This document shows, piece after piece, positions 44,538 through 54,658 of a stretch of DNA of 64,000 nucleotides. The translations under genes were made by a program, and so were the position numbers. The DNA lies in the NCBI GenBank assembly GCA_020698575.1, contig CM036247.1, positions 8,515,756 through 8,579,755 of the forward strand, given 5' to 3'. The notes below the pieces were generated by a model. The model was not told where the DNA came from. It ran no database searches and was given only the letters and a program-made list of their open reading frames with translations. This DNA is from Bostrychus sinensis (Eukaryota > Chordata > Actinopteri > Gobiiformes > Eleotridae). Within the stretch, counting starts at the first letter, position 1, and the number at the start of each line of letters is the position of its first letter.

Positions 44538-44939
44538 CAGTTCCCAAACTGGGATATGGGTATTCCCAGGGGTACGCAAAAAGATCTACATGAAATAATT
44601 TTAAAAACATGATTTGCGACCAGCCTGATTACATTTTGTGTTTTTGTATGCCTTCTAACACAAAATACATATACCCTGTTCAGGGATTTATTATGTTATT
44701 ATTAATATGTTTGGTAGTGTGTTTATTCTATAGGCTAAATGCTAGATTTATTTATTTATTTTTAAGTGAACTGGTGTTGCTCACAAAAAAATGTGATAAC
44801 TTATTCATTGATAGTTCAATTTGGTGAGTAATAATTCACTGTAAGATATTTTATTTGATGTGCACTGTGTATAAGGGCGCAGGAGTAGGGGGCAAATGTC
44901 TGAAGGGGTACGGGGCCATGAATAGTTTGGGAACCACTG
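44538..44939. mobile_element. hAT (Charlie-like) MITE
   Basis: Inverted ends CAGTTCCCAAACTGGG and AGTTTGGGAACCACTG. The 8-bp flanks GTCTACAT (44530-44537) and CTCTACAT (44940-44947) match at 7 of 8 and fit the hAT target pattern with T at 2 and A at 7. GGTATTCCCAGGGGTACGC and GAAGGGGTACGGGGCCATG are typical subterminal phrases of this group. It is 402 bp with no transposase. Confidence 0.82.
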
Positions 44940-45822
44940 CTCTACATGATTAATCTTGAGATCTATAAAAAAGGTAACACCTGAGATATTTCTACTGAGG
45001 AGTAATCAGCAATATACCATAGATGTTTCTGGATCAAAGTAAATAAAGATAGAACACAGACAGAAATTGATAAAAACATTTACATCTAATAACATTTTAA
45101 TGTCAAAGAGTGTATATCCTCTTCTTAATATTGCAGCTAAAACCTCTAGAAACCCACAGGAGAACATCTGAGCCTTACTAGGGCCAAATGTAATGCAGAT
45201 AAAGTGAAGCAGGGCACAATTAGAAAGGTTTTAGTACAGGATTTTTTTTTGGCTCAATCTCTATTTACCAGCATTACATTGCATCATTTAGTGGCATGTG
45301 TTGAAACAGTGTTCAACAGAAGCCGAAAAAGTGTCTAGAGGAGAGGGAAGTCTGAACATCTGAACCTATAGACTGGTGCCTCTGCAAATGTCGGGTAGCA
45401 GGAAAAGCACCTTAAGATAGGTGAATAACTCAAAATGTTTTGCTTCTCAACTAATCCTTTTTGCACACATTTTCTATTATCAGCCAAAGACAGGTTGTGA
45501 AACAAAGGTGCTTATAAACCTGAGGATGTATAAGAACTTCATACTCTGAAGATAAAAATGCCTATCTTGTCTATTTTTACCTGAAGGAAAAGCTGTTTAT
45601 GGTGATATCTAAAGTGTCTTATGTAACAGTCACAGTATGAGGCTAATGCTAGTGTTGGTGCTGACTCATTTACTGTGTCATAAAAAATAAATAAAAAAAA
45701 AAACACCCAACGCAGCACCTTTTTTTCCACACAAGAGTACAGTACAATAGAGACAGGCATAGATGAGAGCTTATCCTGCTTACAGTGGTAACAGCCTGCA
45801 AGAAATAACGAGGTAACCAAAT
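44940..45822. other. No gene; unassigned
   Basis: Single-copy-looking. The 93- and 61-codon minus frames (45539-45855) have no recognisable domain. Confidence 0.35.
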
Positions 45823-45935
45823 ACGGTGGTTCTCAAACTGCGGTACGGGTAACAATAATGGTACGCATGCTCTTTCTAGTGCTACTCTGGAGTGTCTGGA
45901 TTTTTTAAAGAAATAAAAACATTATTATTATATTA
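45823..45935. mobile_element. hAT (Charlie-like) left-end fragment
   Basis: GGTGGTTCTCAAACTGCGGT, then ACGGGTAACAATAATGGTACG, resembles the left terminus of the group represented at 44538. No right end is seen before the minisatellite starts. Confidence 0.5.
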
Positions 45936-46133
45936 TTCCTGTGTTGGTTTAGGTCTTTGCCCTGGTGTAGTAGGTCTAGTTTAGTCCTTGGTTTAGTCCT
46001 GTGTGCAAACATTTTTGAGTCATTGTCTGTTTATTTCAGGTTTAGTCTTGATTAAGGCCCGGTTTCGCCCTGTTTTATGTCCAGTTTAGTCCTGGTTTTG
46101 GTCCAGTTTAGCCCTGGTCCAGATTAAGTAGTC
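45936..46133. repeat. Degenerate CCTGGTTTAGT minisatellite, part 1
   Basis: Units such as GTCCTGGTTTAG and GTCCAGTTTAGC are the reverse of the 20.5-21.8 kb array. The array is cut at 46134 by a Harbinger-like MITE. Confidence 0.8.
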
Positions 46134-46852
46134 TTAGGGCATGTTCACACTCCGTGTTTGGTTCACTTCAATCAAACTCCGGTGCGCTTCCTGGGACAGT
46201 CTGGTTCATTTGAGCAGTGTGACCGTGCAATCAGACTCAGGTGTACACCGGTCCTCCTGAAATCAGAGGTCTCAGTGCGGTGCGCTCTTTGTCTGGTCCT
46301 GGTTAAGTGTGCACACAATGAGGACCACATACGAACCAACAGCACGGAGAGGACTACAGCACTGTTTACAATGGGTAGAAAAACATATGCGCATCTAACG
46401 TAACTGTAAGAAAAAAAATACAAATATATTATAAAATGTATATAAAAGGTTGGTAACATTAGCAAACAAATGTAAAAACACTGCTGAAACAACACAGATT
46501 TCATATCAATCACCAGAGAGAGTCCACAGCTGGGTTCAGCCGATATCTCTGCTCTAAACATAATACTTAATTAAAATGCGCCATATGATATTATTGGGAC
46601 ATATTCAGCTGAAGAGGTGGACTTTTGACCAACATATAAGCAGGATTTTCATCTTCCCAAGTTTCTCTCAGTAAATATTGACGTGCGGCCCCCTACAGGC
46701 GAGGTTTGTTACTGTTCACTCACTCAGTTCAGTTTGTTTGACAGAACTCAGTGTGAACTCGAACCAGACCAATATCATCACCAACACAGGTGCGGACTTT
46801 TGCCCCAAAGTGCACCGAGTCCTGTGGACCAGCAAGTGAGAACACGCCCTTA
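46134..46852. mobile_element. Harbinger-like MITE (GGGCATGTTCACAC ends)
   Basis: Inverted ends GGGCATGTTCACAC and GTGAGAACACGCCC are enclosed by TTA (46134-46136) and TTA (46850-46852). A 3-bp TWA duplication with GGGC-type ends is the PIF/Harbinger pattern. Both arms carry subterminal CAATCAGACTC- and GGTGCGCTC-like motifs. A 129-codon minus frame inside it (46172-46561) has no transposase features. It split a minisatellite array. Confidence 0.65.
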
Positions 46853-46899
46853 GCCTTTTTCAACAGAGGTTTAGCGTTTGTCTAAGTATTCAGGGTTTA

Positions 46900-47251
46900 G
46901 CTTTCTGTCCAGTTTAGCCCCGCTTTCTGTCCAGTTTAGCCCCGCTTTCTGTCCAGTTTAGCCCCGCTTTCTGTCCAGTTTAGCCCCGCTTTCTGTCCAG
47001 TTTAGCCCCGCTTTCTGTCCAGTTTAGCCCCGCTTTCTGTCCAGTTTAGCCCCGCTTTCTGTCCAGTTTAGCCCCGCTTTCTGTCCAGTTTAGCCCCGCT
47101 TTCTGTCCAGTTTAGCCCCGCTTTCTGTCCAGTTTAGCCCCGCTTTCTGTCCAGTTTAGCCCCGCTTTCTGTCCAGTTTAGCCCCGCTTTCTGTCCAGTT
47201 TAGCCCAGCTTTCTGTCCAGTTTAGCCCCGCTTTATGTCCAGTTTAGCCCT
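46900..47251. repeat. 22-bp tandem array, 16 copies
   Basis: Unit GCTTTCTGTCCAGTTTAGCCCC in register from 46900 to 47251. Nearly all units are identical; the last two differ by single bases. The unit is two 11-mers of the surrounding degenerate minisatellite (GTCCAGTTTAG type), so it is a recently homogenised sub-array. Confidence 0.95.
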
Positions 47252-47254
47252 GTT

Positions 47255-47642
47255 GTGACGACGGTAAAGGATAAAAAAAAGGCAGACAGATGCAAGTTAA
47301 CGGGTTTACTTAACAACGCAGCAAATGGAGCTGGAGTAGAGCTGAATCCAAAAACAGGGTCTGAAGAAGCAAAAGACAAACACAGTACACAGTCCAAAAA
47401 TGCAAAAATAGTTTAGAGCCAAGCAGTAACTATACCACGGTGGGTAAATGGACAAACTGGCAGCGTGTGTGAGAATGAGCCGGGTCTTTCTACTGCTGAA
47501 GGTGTAGGTCTTGATTGTTAAATTGGCTGCAGGTGAGTCGTAGGTGGAACCAGTGGGCGGTGCAGGAACAGCAGACTCCACCCAGCTCCAGACAAACTCA
47601 CAGAGAGACAGACAACAGAGGGAGGGAAAAGACAGGGATCCT
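47255..47642 (-). mobile_element. Possible solo LTR in reverse
   Basis: TGTGACGACGGTAAAGG at one side and GACAGGGATCCTGAC at the other interrupt the minisatellite, which resumes with TGGTCCTGTTTAG. The unique 380-bp block and TG start suggest an LTR, but the right end is CT instead of CA and no duplication can be read. It may be another retroposon. Confidence 0.35.
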
Positions 47643-48135
47643 GACTGGTCCTGTTTAGTGCTGATCTAGACCTCTGTGCAGACATTTTTGACTTTTAGCC
47701 CTAGTTTGTTTATTTCTGGATTAGTCCTGGTTTAATCTTGATTTTGGCCTGGTTTAGGACTAGTTTAGACCTAGTTTTATCCTGGTGTAATGTTGTGTGC
47801 AGGCATTTTTGAACTGAAGTTTCTCTCGTCTGTTTATTCGTGGTTTGGTCCTGCATTTGTTCTGGTTTAGCCCCAGTCTAGTCCTGGTTTAGCCCCAGTC
47901 TAGTCCTGGTTTAGCTCCAGTTTAGTCCTGGTTAAGGCCCAGTTTAGTCCTGGTTTAGGCCAGGTTTAGTCTTAGTTTAGGCCAGGTTTAGTCTTAGTTT
48001 AGGTCCAGTTTAGTCTTGATTTAGGCCAAGTTTAGTCCTAGTTTAGGCCAGGTTTAGTCTTGGTTTAGGTCCAGTTTAGTCTTGATTTAGGCCCAGTTTA
48101 GTCCTGGCTTAGGCCCAGTTTAGTGCTGGTTTAAG
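47643..48135. repeat. Degenerate CCTGGTTTAGG minisatellite, part 2
   Basis: Units GTCCTGGTTTAGGCCCAGTT, GTCTTGATTTAGGCC and similar form a 22-24 bp higher order. Same family as 20538-21775, opposite orientation. Confidence 0.88.
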
Positions 48136-49038
48136 TCTATTTTTGTCTGTTATAGACAAACATTTTCTGTGGAGTGAAAACATTGAGATGCCTGCATCTT
48201 TAGCCTTGCAACACACATAACTAAGAAAATGGTATTTAAAAGCCACCCAGGCATTGTCCCACAGTATCTCTCTTAAATTGAATTAAATGATTCAATTATA
48301 ACAGTATTTGTCTTCATCCTTCGCAGCGGTATCTTCTGCAAAGGGAAATTCCTTCTGTACACACTTTTAATAATTTAGTTAGAGAAGGGAAGCAATTAAG
48401 GTCCCTCCAATTGTCTCCAGTTCACATTTTTAAATATTAATTTAGCAGAAAAACATCCAAGGTCACAGTGTTGAGCTAATGAAGAATTATTACCAGAGTC
48501 TGTGGCTTTGGTTTTAACTTTCAGCAGGCAGGCAACGCAGGCAGAAAACACAGTAAAGCAAACAGCTCATATAAATGTGAATACAACATTTAGATTGATT
48601 AAATTATGGCTATGCATATATTTAGCCAAACCAGAGGACTACACAAAGATGTCCACTTGACAAAGGTTTAGCTCTGTGGCAGAGTTAAAAAAACAACTTT
48701 GAAAACTGCTGCCTGTCTATCTGCTATGTTTGTAAGTTTCACTGGCTTTAGGTTAGTCACACTAAGGCTAGGTCTCTTGCTGCGAAAGGGCCCCATTGGG
48801 AGACAAACAATGACCAGGGTTTAGAGGAGTATTGTACTATTTTAAACAAACACTCACTACAACAATTATCAACATTAAATAAATGCTGTTGCTAACACAA
48901 AAAGTGATTAATTCAAAAAGAAAAATTAAATAAAAAGGGAAAAGAGAAGACAGAGTAAACAGTTAAAGCATTCTCGTGATCTTTAACAAAGCAGAGATAT
49001 CTGCAGGATGCAGGATGGTCTACCGCTAAACTAGAAGT
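48136..49038. other. No gene; candidate conserved non-coding DNA (48270-48560)
   Basis: 48270-48560 is unique (GAAGCAATTAAGGTCCCTCC, GAGCTAATGAAGAATTATTACC). It has no frame above 60 codons. The rest is AT-rich and unassigned. Confidence 0.3.
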
Positions 49039-49642
49039 TTAAAGGAGCCATATTATGCTTTTTGTAAAAGGGTTTTTATATAATTTTGGACAGCTTTGCA
49101 TTAGTATTTCATGTTTTATAACTTAAAATAATGTAAACGTATGGAAAACATCTTCTGTTGGAGAGTTTTTACTTTCACTTTGCAGAATGTGCTTGGATTT
49201 GGTGGCTCCCTGCTAGGAACAGTGGGGAATATGCCTATTTAGCATGGCTTTTAGCAACATGGCGCTACCAGATATATAAATGAGCTGATGGTGTTGTGGT
49301 CCGGTGATGGTGTATGGGGTTCAGAAACGAGCTGGAGCACTTCCTGGTTTCACATGTCCACGTAGAGCCGTGAGACTGAACATTTTCAGCTCTTGAGAAC
49401 GAGAAGGGCTCAGCATACAGGATTACACTATGTGTGAATTAAACAAAGTAACAATTCAGGTATGTTTGTGCCAACAACACTGTAGCATGGTTAATCCATG
49501 TCCATGGGAATAAACGGGAATTTATGGGAATAAATTGGGAACTTACACAATTCAAAGCTGTCCCATGACAGGGCAATATACTATAGCATAAAAAACACAA
49601 ACACAATTCAATATCTGTGTTACTCCTCAGTCACATGTACAT

Positions 49643-49908
49643 GCGGTACATGTAGTAACCTGCGGTACATGTAGTAACCTGCGGTACATGTAGTAACCTG
49701 CGGTACATGTAGTAACCTGCGGTACATGTAGTAACCTGCGGTACATGTAGTAACCTGCGGTACATGTAGTAACCTGCGGTACATGTAGTAACCTGCGGTA
49801 CATGTAGTAACATGCGGTACATGTAGTAACCTGCGGTACATGTAGTAACCTGCGGTACATGTAGTAACCTGCGGTACATGTAGTAACATGCGGTACATGT
49901 AGTAACCT
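49643..49908. repeat. 19-bp tandem array, 14 copies
   Basis: Unit GCGGTACATGTAGTAACCT repeats 14 times in perfect register; two units read ACAT in place of ACCT. Each unit contains the palindrome TACATGTA. Because 19 is not a multiple of 3 and the minus strand has no stop in the unit, all three minus frames stay open (period 19 residues, MYRRLLHVPQVTTCTAGYY). These frames are artefacts. Confidence 0.97.
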
Positions 49909-49979
49909 ATCACATGCACAGCTGATCTCCTCAACACTACCAAACTCAAGACTGCAGACTCCATATTTGTGGTTAGCTC

Positions 49980-50191
49980 AACAATTAGGGTTGTAAAAAA
50001 GTGTTTTGTGGTATATTGTGATATTTTGGGGGCACAATATTAAGCATCATAATTCTTTATAATTATCAATACATTTGTGACAACATCATGCATAATTAAT
50101 AGCTACATCTGTTCTGGTGGCAGGCCATCAACACTAGTTTGGCTGCAGTTCCCAGGCTGGCCACTGGGGGTGGTGCAGATTTTTGAGCAGA
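49980..50191. other. No gene; unassigned DNA within the composite insertion
   Basis: Contains TTAGGGTTGTAAAAAAGTGT and ATATTGTGATATTTTGGGGG, which look like an old MITE end without a partner. Confidence 0.3.
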
Positions 50192-50267
50192 TTAACCCCT
50201 TAATGCCTGAATTTATTTTGAGCATGTACACAGACAAACTTATGCATGGATGTAAGATTTGTGGGTG

Positions 50268-50825
50268 TTACGAGCCTCTTACTAGCTGAGAATAGCCATA
50301 GCAGCTGAGACAAATGTTCCACAATGACGAGTAAAGCTGGAAATCTCATCAAAGCTCTTTAATTTATCCAACAAAGACACCAGAAAACGTGATACCGACC
50401 GACATAGGTTCCCCCTCCACAGACAACAGGCCACCCCGAACCATGCCCCACACCCTCTTTAAATAGTCTGGCCTAAACCACTAAGACCCCAGATACAGGC
50501 AAATTGATGTAGCCCTGCCCCCAATAAATATTTACAATAAAAAACACCATTTACAAAAATAGATTTCTATAATTAAGAATAACAGTTTATATATTTCTTC
50601 TATCCACAATGTCCTTTTGTCCAGTTGTTCACATAACATAGAATAGCTCCATTGCTAAATCTCCCCTCCCTCTGGGCCTCATGGTCTGGTCCAGTCAGGC
50701 CAATCTGGTGCACCTGATCTGCACTCTCATGGGCGCACCTCCATGACAGTGCCTCAACCAATGACCTCAAAGAGAGAAAGTGATGAGAAACAAGGAAACA
50801 AACCAAGGATTTCTATGGGTTAACT
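50268..50825 (-). mobile_element. LTR-like insertion in the piggyBac element
   Basis: In the minus direction there is a TATA-like CTATTTAAAGAGG near 50465 and a polyadenylation-like AATTAAAG near 50360. It ends GGCTCGTAACA at 50268. Such an order fits an LTR. The other end is not resolved and no duplication is readable. Confidence 0.35.
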
Positions 50826-50989
50826 GACTAAATAGGATCCAATATTTAGCAACAAACACAAAGAATAACTGACAAATAATTAATGGATTAATGTAATAAA
50901 TGTGTTGAGTTATTATAATATAATGTCAATGTTGAATATTTACATAAGTATACAAATAGTGTTATATGAGAGTGGGTGGCATACACCTG

Positions 50990-51110
50990 ATCAGTGGGGG
51001 GGGGGACTACAGCTCCCTCACAATGGAACAGATGGAAGCAGTTGTTTGTTGAAGCACAGGTGAACATTGCACTTTTCACATTTGAACACCGTATGGCCTG
51101 AACAGGCATC
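50990..51110 (-). pseudogene. piggyBac transposase cysteine-rich C-terminal remnant
   Basis: Minus translation gives CSGHTVFKCEKCNVHLCFNK in one frame. After a frameshift at the CAACAAACAAC stretch it continues NNCFHLFHCEGAVV. The spacing CxxC, then LC, then CFxxFH is that of the zinc-binding cysteine-rich domain that ends piggyBac-type transposases. A frameshift and absence of the upstream domain make it a pseudogene. Its place inside TTAA-flanked DNA supports the call. Confidence 0.65.
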
Positions 51111-51610
51111 AAAGGAAAACACGCATTATTCCTGCAGCAGTCTTGGATTAAATGGTACGTTGCTAATTAGCAACATACAGTGTGAAGGGGTTAATGTAAT
51201 GTTGGTGTTTTTCCACTGATTAAACTGTGTCAGCTCAGCACATGTTCTCACCTTTGAACAATTTACATTCTGTTTGACTGTGCCTCTATAAAACAGGTGG
51301 GTGTTTGATGTGAACTGAGGACAACTCTGGTAGTTTGAACTGAAATATAATTGCAGAATTGTATTGACCTTTGTACCAAAAGTTTAATTTGCTTATTAGC
51401 AATATAGCTTATATCTGTGTTGGATTATAATGTTTTTTTTATTCATTTATATATGGTTTCTAAATTTGAAAATTCCCCAAATTTCCAAGCTTAACTTCCC
51501 ATGGAAAGTTTCCAGAAAATTTCCAGAAATTTACTGTAAATGTTCCTCCCCTTTGCAGCCCTAGTTAAAAGCTTTAAAAAATTGATTTAGCAGAATAGGG
51601 GACCTGTAAA

Positions 51611-52734
51611 TCATTCATGTGGTGTTAACTAGGCAGAGATGGTCTAATGTTAAACTTAGAGCTAGAAGTTTAAGGGGAGCTCAATGGCTAATTTTTCAGA
51701 GACAGAAAATGTTTTTGTCATGTTTACTTTTTTAAAACAAAGTGGGAAACGTAGCTATGCTGTAGTTAGGAGGGACAGATGAAGATACTTAAGATCTTAT
51801 TGGGCTTGAGTTGTCTGTGTAAATGTAATGATTATTGGTCACTGCACTGAGAAATATTATTTTAACCAGTCTACTTTAGAGGACAAGATAAGACTAATGA
51901 TACATGATTAGTGTCAAATAGAGCTCTAGTACTGACATCTCTGTTTAGACACAAACTCAATATCACAGTCCTCTGCCAAAACACTTCTTTATACAAACTA
52001 ACTTTATCTGTAGCTATTTTCTCTCTGTTTTCTCTTCATGTGGCCGGCCCAACAAGACAAGGTGACCTTTCCCTCTGCCCCCCTCTCCCTCCTCCTCCCA
52101 TCCCACCACCACTCCACTCATTAGAAAGGCTTTTTTACACCTGCCACAGTTCACAGGCAAAACAGCATAACAGTATCTACCCCTCCCCATTCGCCCCTGT
52201 GCGCCCCTCTGTCAGCCCGCCTCTACCTGCCTGCCTTGCTAACAATGCTAATTTAGCCCCCGTGCCTGTGTTTGTGTGTGTTTGTATGATGAGAGTGGGA
52301 ATGACAGCTCCATTTGGGGTTGCGAAGACATGAGTCAGCGTACAGACAGATGGTAATTTGGGGAGAGGAGGCCGGGGTCTTCAGGGGGGGGAAAGGTGCG
52401 AGATGGAGGGCTTCTGTTGTGAGTAATTAAACTGGATCTGAGCACAATGGTCACTGAAGACTATAACATCGAAGCTGTGATTACCTGAGAGAGGATTATG
52501 TCAACAAATTAGGCCCGATAGAACAGCACACCAACACTTTCTAGCAATATAATAAAGTTTGTTCACTCTACATTGAGCGGTAGGTTATTTGAGACAGTGG
52601 AACCTAATTTAGACATTTCAGATTTTACGGTAACTGTGTGGCTTTGTCCCATCATCCAAAGACATGCATTTGTTAGGAAAATAAACTCTAAATTTCTGAG
52701 TGGTTGACTGTCAGTGGCAGTCTGGGGTGCAGCC
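51611..52734. other. No gene; unique DNA
   Basis: The longest non-repeat frame of the window (51911-52333, 140 codons, plus) lies here. It is proline- and serine-rich in its middle because of a C-rich tract and shows no domain or signal. 52330-52500 (GATGGTAATTTGGGGAGAGG, GTGAGTAATTAAACTGGATC) is unique and may be conserved. Confidence 0.3.
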
Positions 52735-53441
52735 TAAAGCCTGGGACACACCAACCCAACGCCAGACCACTGTCAGCAGAGGCGGGGCGACTGCTTGTCT
52801 CCTCACGTCTCCCCTTGTCGCCACTGAAAGTAGCTGCAGACACCGGAGCGATTCAGACCCACGACCAAGCAGTGTGCATGTGCAAAACGAAATAACTATT
52901 TACAACAGCAGGTGGCGCTAGTCACTAAACTCTGCAGTTACTTAAACTCTAGTAAATAATACTCTGCAACACACACATTTAACTCAAGTATTTATCAGTC
53001 AATAATAATTATACGCACTAAATTAAACACATGTGGTCACAGTAATGAATAAAAGGGGCTGAATTATTGCAGCTGTTTGCCTCAGAGGGAGGATTATATT
53101 TTTATCTGCACGAGGCTACAAGCTAAGGTAAGCTAACTGCCGCACATTACCATCACAGATGTGGGAAACATAATGAAGTAGTTGTTGAACAGAAAGTTCC
53201 TTATATTTTAATGTTAAATGTGAGCTGTTTGACAAATTGTCAACGGGGCACACAGCCAATCAGAGCTCGTTGAGTACGACGCCTGACGCCGACTGGATAT
53301 GTTCAATTGGCCAGAACTATGCCCAACTGTGTCCCACTATGTCCGATGGTGCGGAACACACCAAACAGACTCTCATCGCCGACCGCGTCAAACCATCCGC
53401 GCCCAACCACTGATGATCGCCCCGGTGTGTCCCGGCCTTAA
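52735..53441. mobile_element. Harbinger-like MITE (AGCCTGGGACACACC ends)
   Basis: Inverted ends AGCCTGGGACACACC and GGTGTGTCCCGGCCT lie between TAA (52735-52737) and TAA (53439-53441). Joining the flanks gives GCAGCCTAAGGCCCATAG, the retroposon phrase CTGCCTAAAGCCCATAG seen at 12865, so the target TAA was single before insertion. It is 707 bp and contains AACCAATCAGAGCTCG-type motifs, with no transposase. Confidence 0.75.
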
Positions 53442-53521
53442 GGCCCATAGTCGCTGGGATTGACTCAAGACACCGGATATTCCTAATGGGAATAAGTCCT
53501 GCTCTATGGACTGCAAAATTT

Positions 53522-54146
53522 TAGCCTGGCCAGCCAGACAAACGCTTTTCAAAAGAAGTTCTATAGTTTCATTTCTATGGGTGGAACAATCACAGACGGA
53601 GTAACCAATCAGAGAAACAAAGGGCAGGACGTAAGCAGTGCACCGCTGACCTGTATCTAAAACAAAAATGGCACTTATGAAGAATCGCTGCCAGCTTTGC
53701 CATGGAACAAAGACTGTATTATGAGCAGCTCTGTACTTTTTTCTGAACAGGGACAGCAACAGAAGTCAGTTGTACAAAGATTTGTGTGGAAAAAGTGGGT
53801 TTGTTTGAATGTGGTCGTTACGTCAGACGTCAGCGGGACTTTACGGTCGTTAAAATGGAAACGACATCACACAGAGGACAACGAGGATGTCAGCAGAAAC
53901 AATAGGTAATGAAGTAAAGCACTAAACGCCGTTAATCAGGTCAGAGAAGTTCTAAAACTCGTTTTGTTTAAGTCGGAGCTTGATTATTTTTGATAGGAAA
54001 TTATCTTCGCCATTTGTAAGAGGCATTGTGGATAAATGGTTGCAATAGACCAGGTCCAAATCAACTGATTGGAAATGGCTCACTGTGACAGAGAAACTAG
54101 ACTTTTCTGCTTTTGAAAAGAAAGGAGGGGCTGTCTGGCCAGGCTA
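53522..54146. mobile_element. Family D element, full length
   Basis: Ends TAGCCTGGCCAGCCAGACAA and GGGGCTGTCTGGCCAGGCTA, with CGCTTTTCAAAAG / CTTTTGAAAAG just inside, form an inverted repeat of about 40 bp. Flanks CAAAATTT and GAAAAATT are only weakly alike. It is 625 bp. The frame at 53697-53909 (LNVVVTSDVSGTLRSLKWKR) resembles parts of the family D scrap at 25347-25553, but no known transposase motif is visible. Confidence 0.72.
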
Positions 54147-54418
54147 GAAAAATTTAAAAACTAACCCCAGAAGCAAAACATTTTTTGGCATTTGTAACTT
54201 CCAATAAAAATGAAAGACCACCATGATTTATTCAAGTTCTTGGTCTCATAATATGTCAGTTCAAGTTCATTCCAAGTAAAAAGCGATTAGCGATTATATC
54301 AGATATTTTGTATGAATTATTCAATTCGTTGGTTGTGTTCTCAACAAAATGACCTGCCACAAAGTCAAATCCAGAGACACTGTTTCTCAAATTTGTTTCT
54401 GTTATTGGAATAGAAACA
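54147..54418. other. No gene; unassigned
   Basis: Short AT-rich spacer. Confidence 0.3.
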
Positions 54419-54658
54419 TTAAAGTAGACCTACTTTGCTTCTTCCAGACCTTTTGAAATATTTTTGGACACCTCTAGATCGGTATTTCACATTTTACAAC
54501 AAAATGTCAACAAATAATATATTTTTTGAAAATGTCTTCTTTTTGTGAGGTTTTACTTTCTTTCAGCTGAAAACATTTGTCCTTTGTATGTTTTTAAGGA
54601 AAAAACAACATAACATTGAAAGGTCAGAAAAGCTGAATTAGCACAAGGTTATCTTTAA
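54419..54658 (+). mobile_element. Family C MITE, copy 10 (internally deleted)
   Basis: TTAA at 54419-54422 and 54655-54658. The left arm TATTTTTGGACACCTCTAGA and right arm ACAACATAACATTGAAAGGTC join with the middle deleted, leaving 240 bp. Confidence 0.68.

Larger units (their letters stand above)
50192..51194 (-). mobile_element. piggyBac-type element, internally deleted
   Basis: TTAACCCCTTAATGCC at the left and AGTGTGAAGGGGTTAA at the right give TTAA target duplications with CCCCTT / AAGGGG inverted ends. The minus-strand interior keeps a cysteine-rich transposase tail (50990-51110). The region 50268-50825 looks like a later LTR-type insertion. Most of the transposase, including the catalytic part, is gone. 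Confidence 0.72.
49496..51561. mobile_element. hAT-like element with GGGAATTTATGGGAA repeats
   Basis: Flanks TGGTTAAT (49488-49495) and TAGTTAAA (51562-51569) share 6 of 8 bases with the family C target TGGTTAAA. The right end CCCCTTTGCAGCCC is a typical GGGCTGCAAAGG terminus. Its subterminal region CTTCCCATGGAAAGTTTCC is mirrored on the left by CCATGGGAATAAACGGGAAT. The exact left terminus is degraded. Inside are the 19-bp minisatellite (49643-49908) and a piggyBac derivative (50192-51194). Confidence 0.6.
49039..51610 (+). mobile_element. Family C MITE, copy 9, carrying a 2.07 kb composite insertion
   Basis: Family sequence fills 49039-49495 (TTAAAGGAGCCATATTATGC, CCGGTGATGGTGTATGGGG) and 51562-51610 (GATTTAGCAGAATAGGGGAC). 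The insertion lies at the usual CATGGTTAAAAGC stretch. Confidence 0.78.

Noticed and set aside
46172..46561. 129-codon minus ORF
   Set aside because: Lies wholly inside a Harbinger-like MITE and lacks transposase or Myb-like motifs.
49643..49908. CRISPR-like array
   Set aside because: Direct tandem units without spacers, in a vertebrate-type genome.
49620..49964. 114-codon repetitive minus-strand protein (MYRRLLHVPQ repeats)
   Set aside because: It is the 19-bp minisatellite read in frame; all three minus frames are open because the unit has no stop.
51911..52333. 140-codon ORF
   Set aside because: No domain, no splice or initiation support, low-complexity proline stretch from a C-rich tract. 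Probably chance.
53388..53759. 123-codon minus ORF
   Set aside because: Spans the end of one MITE, a retroposon tail and the start of another; a composite of repeats.
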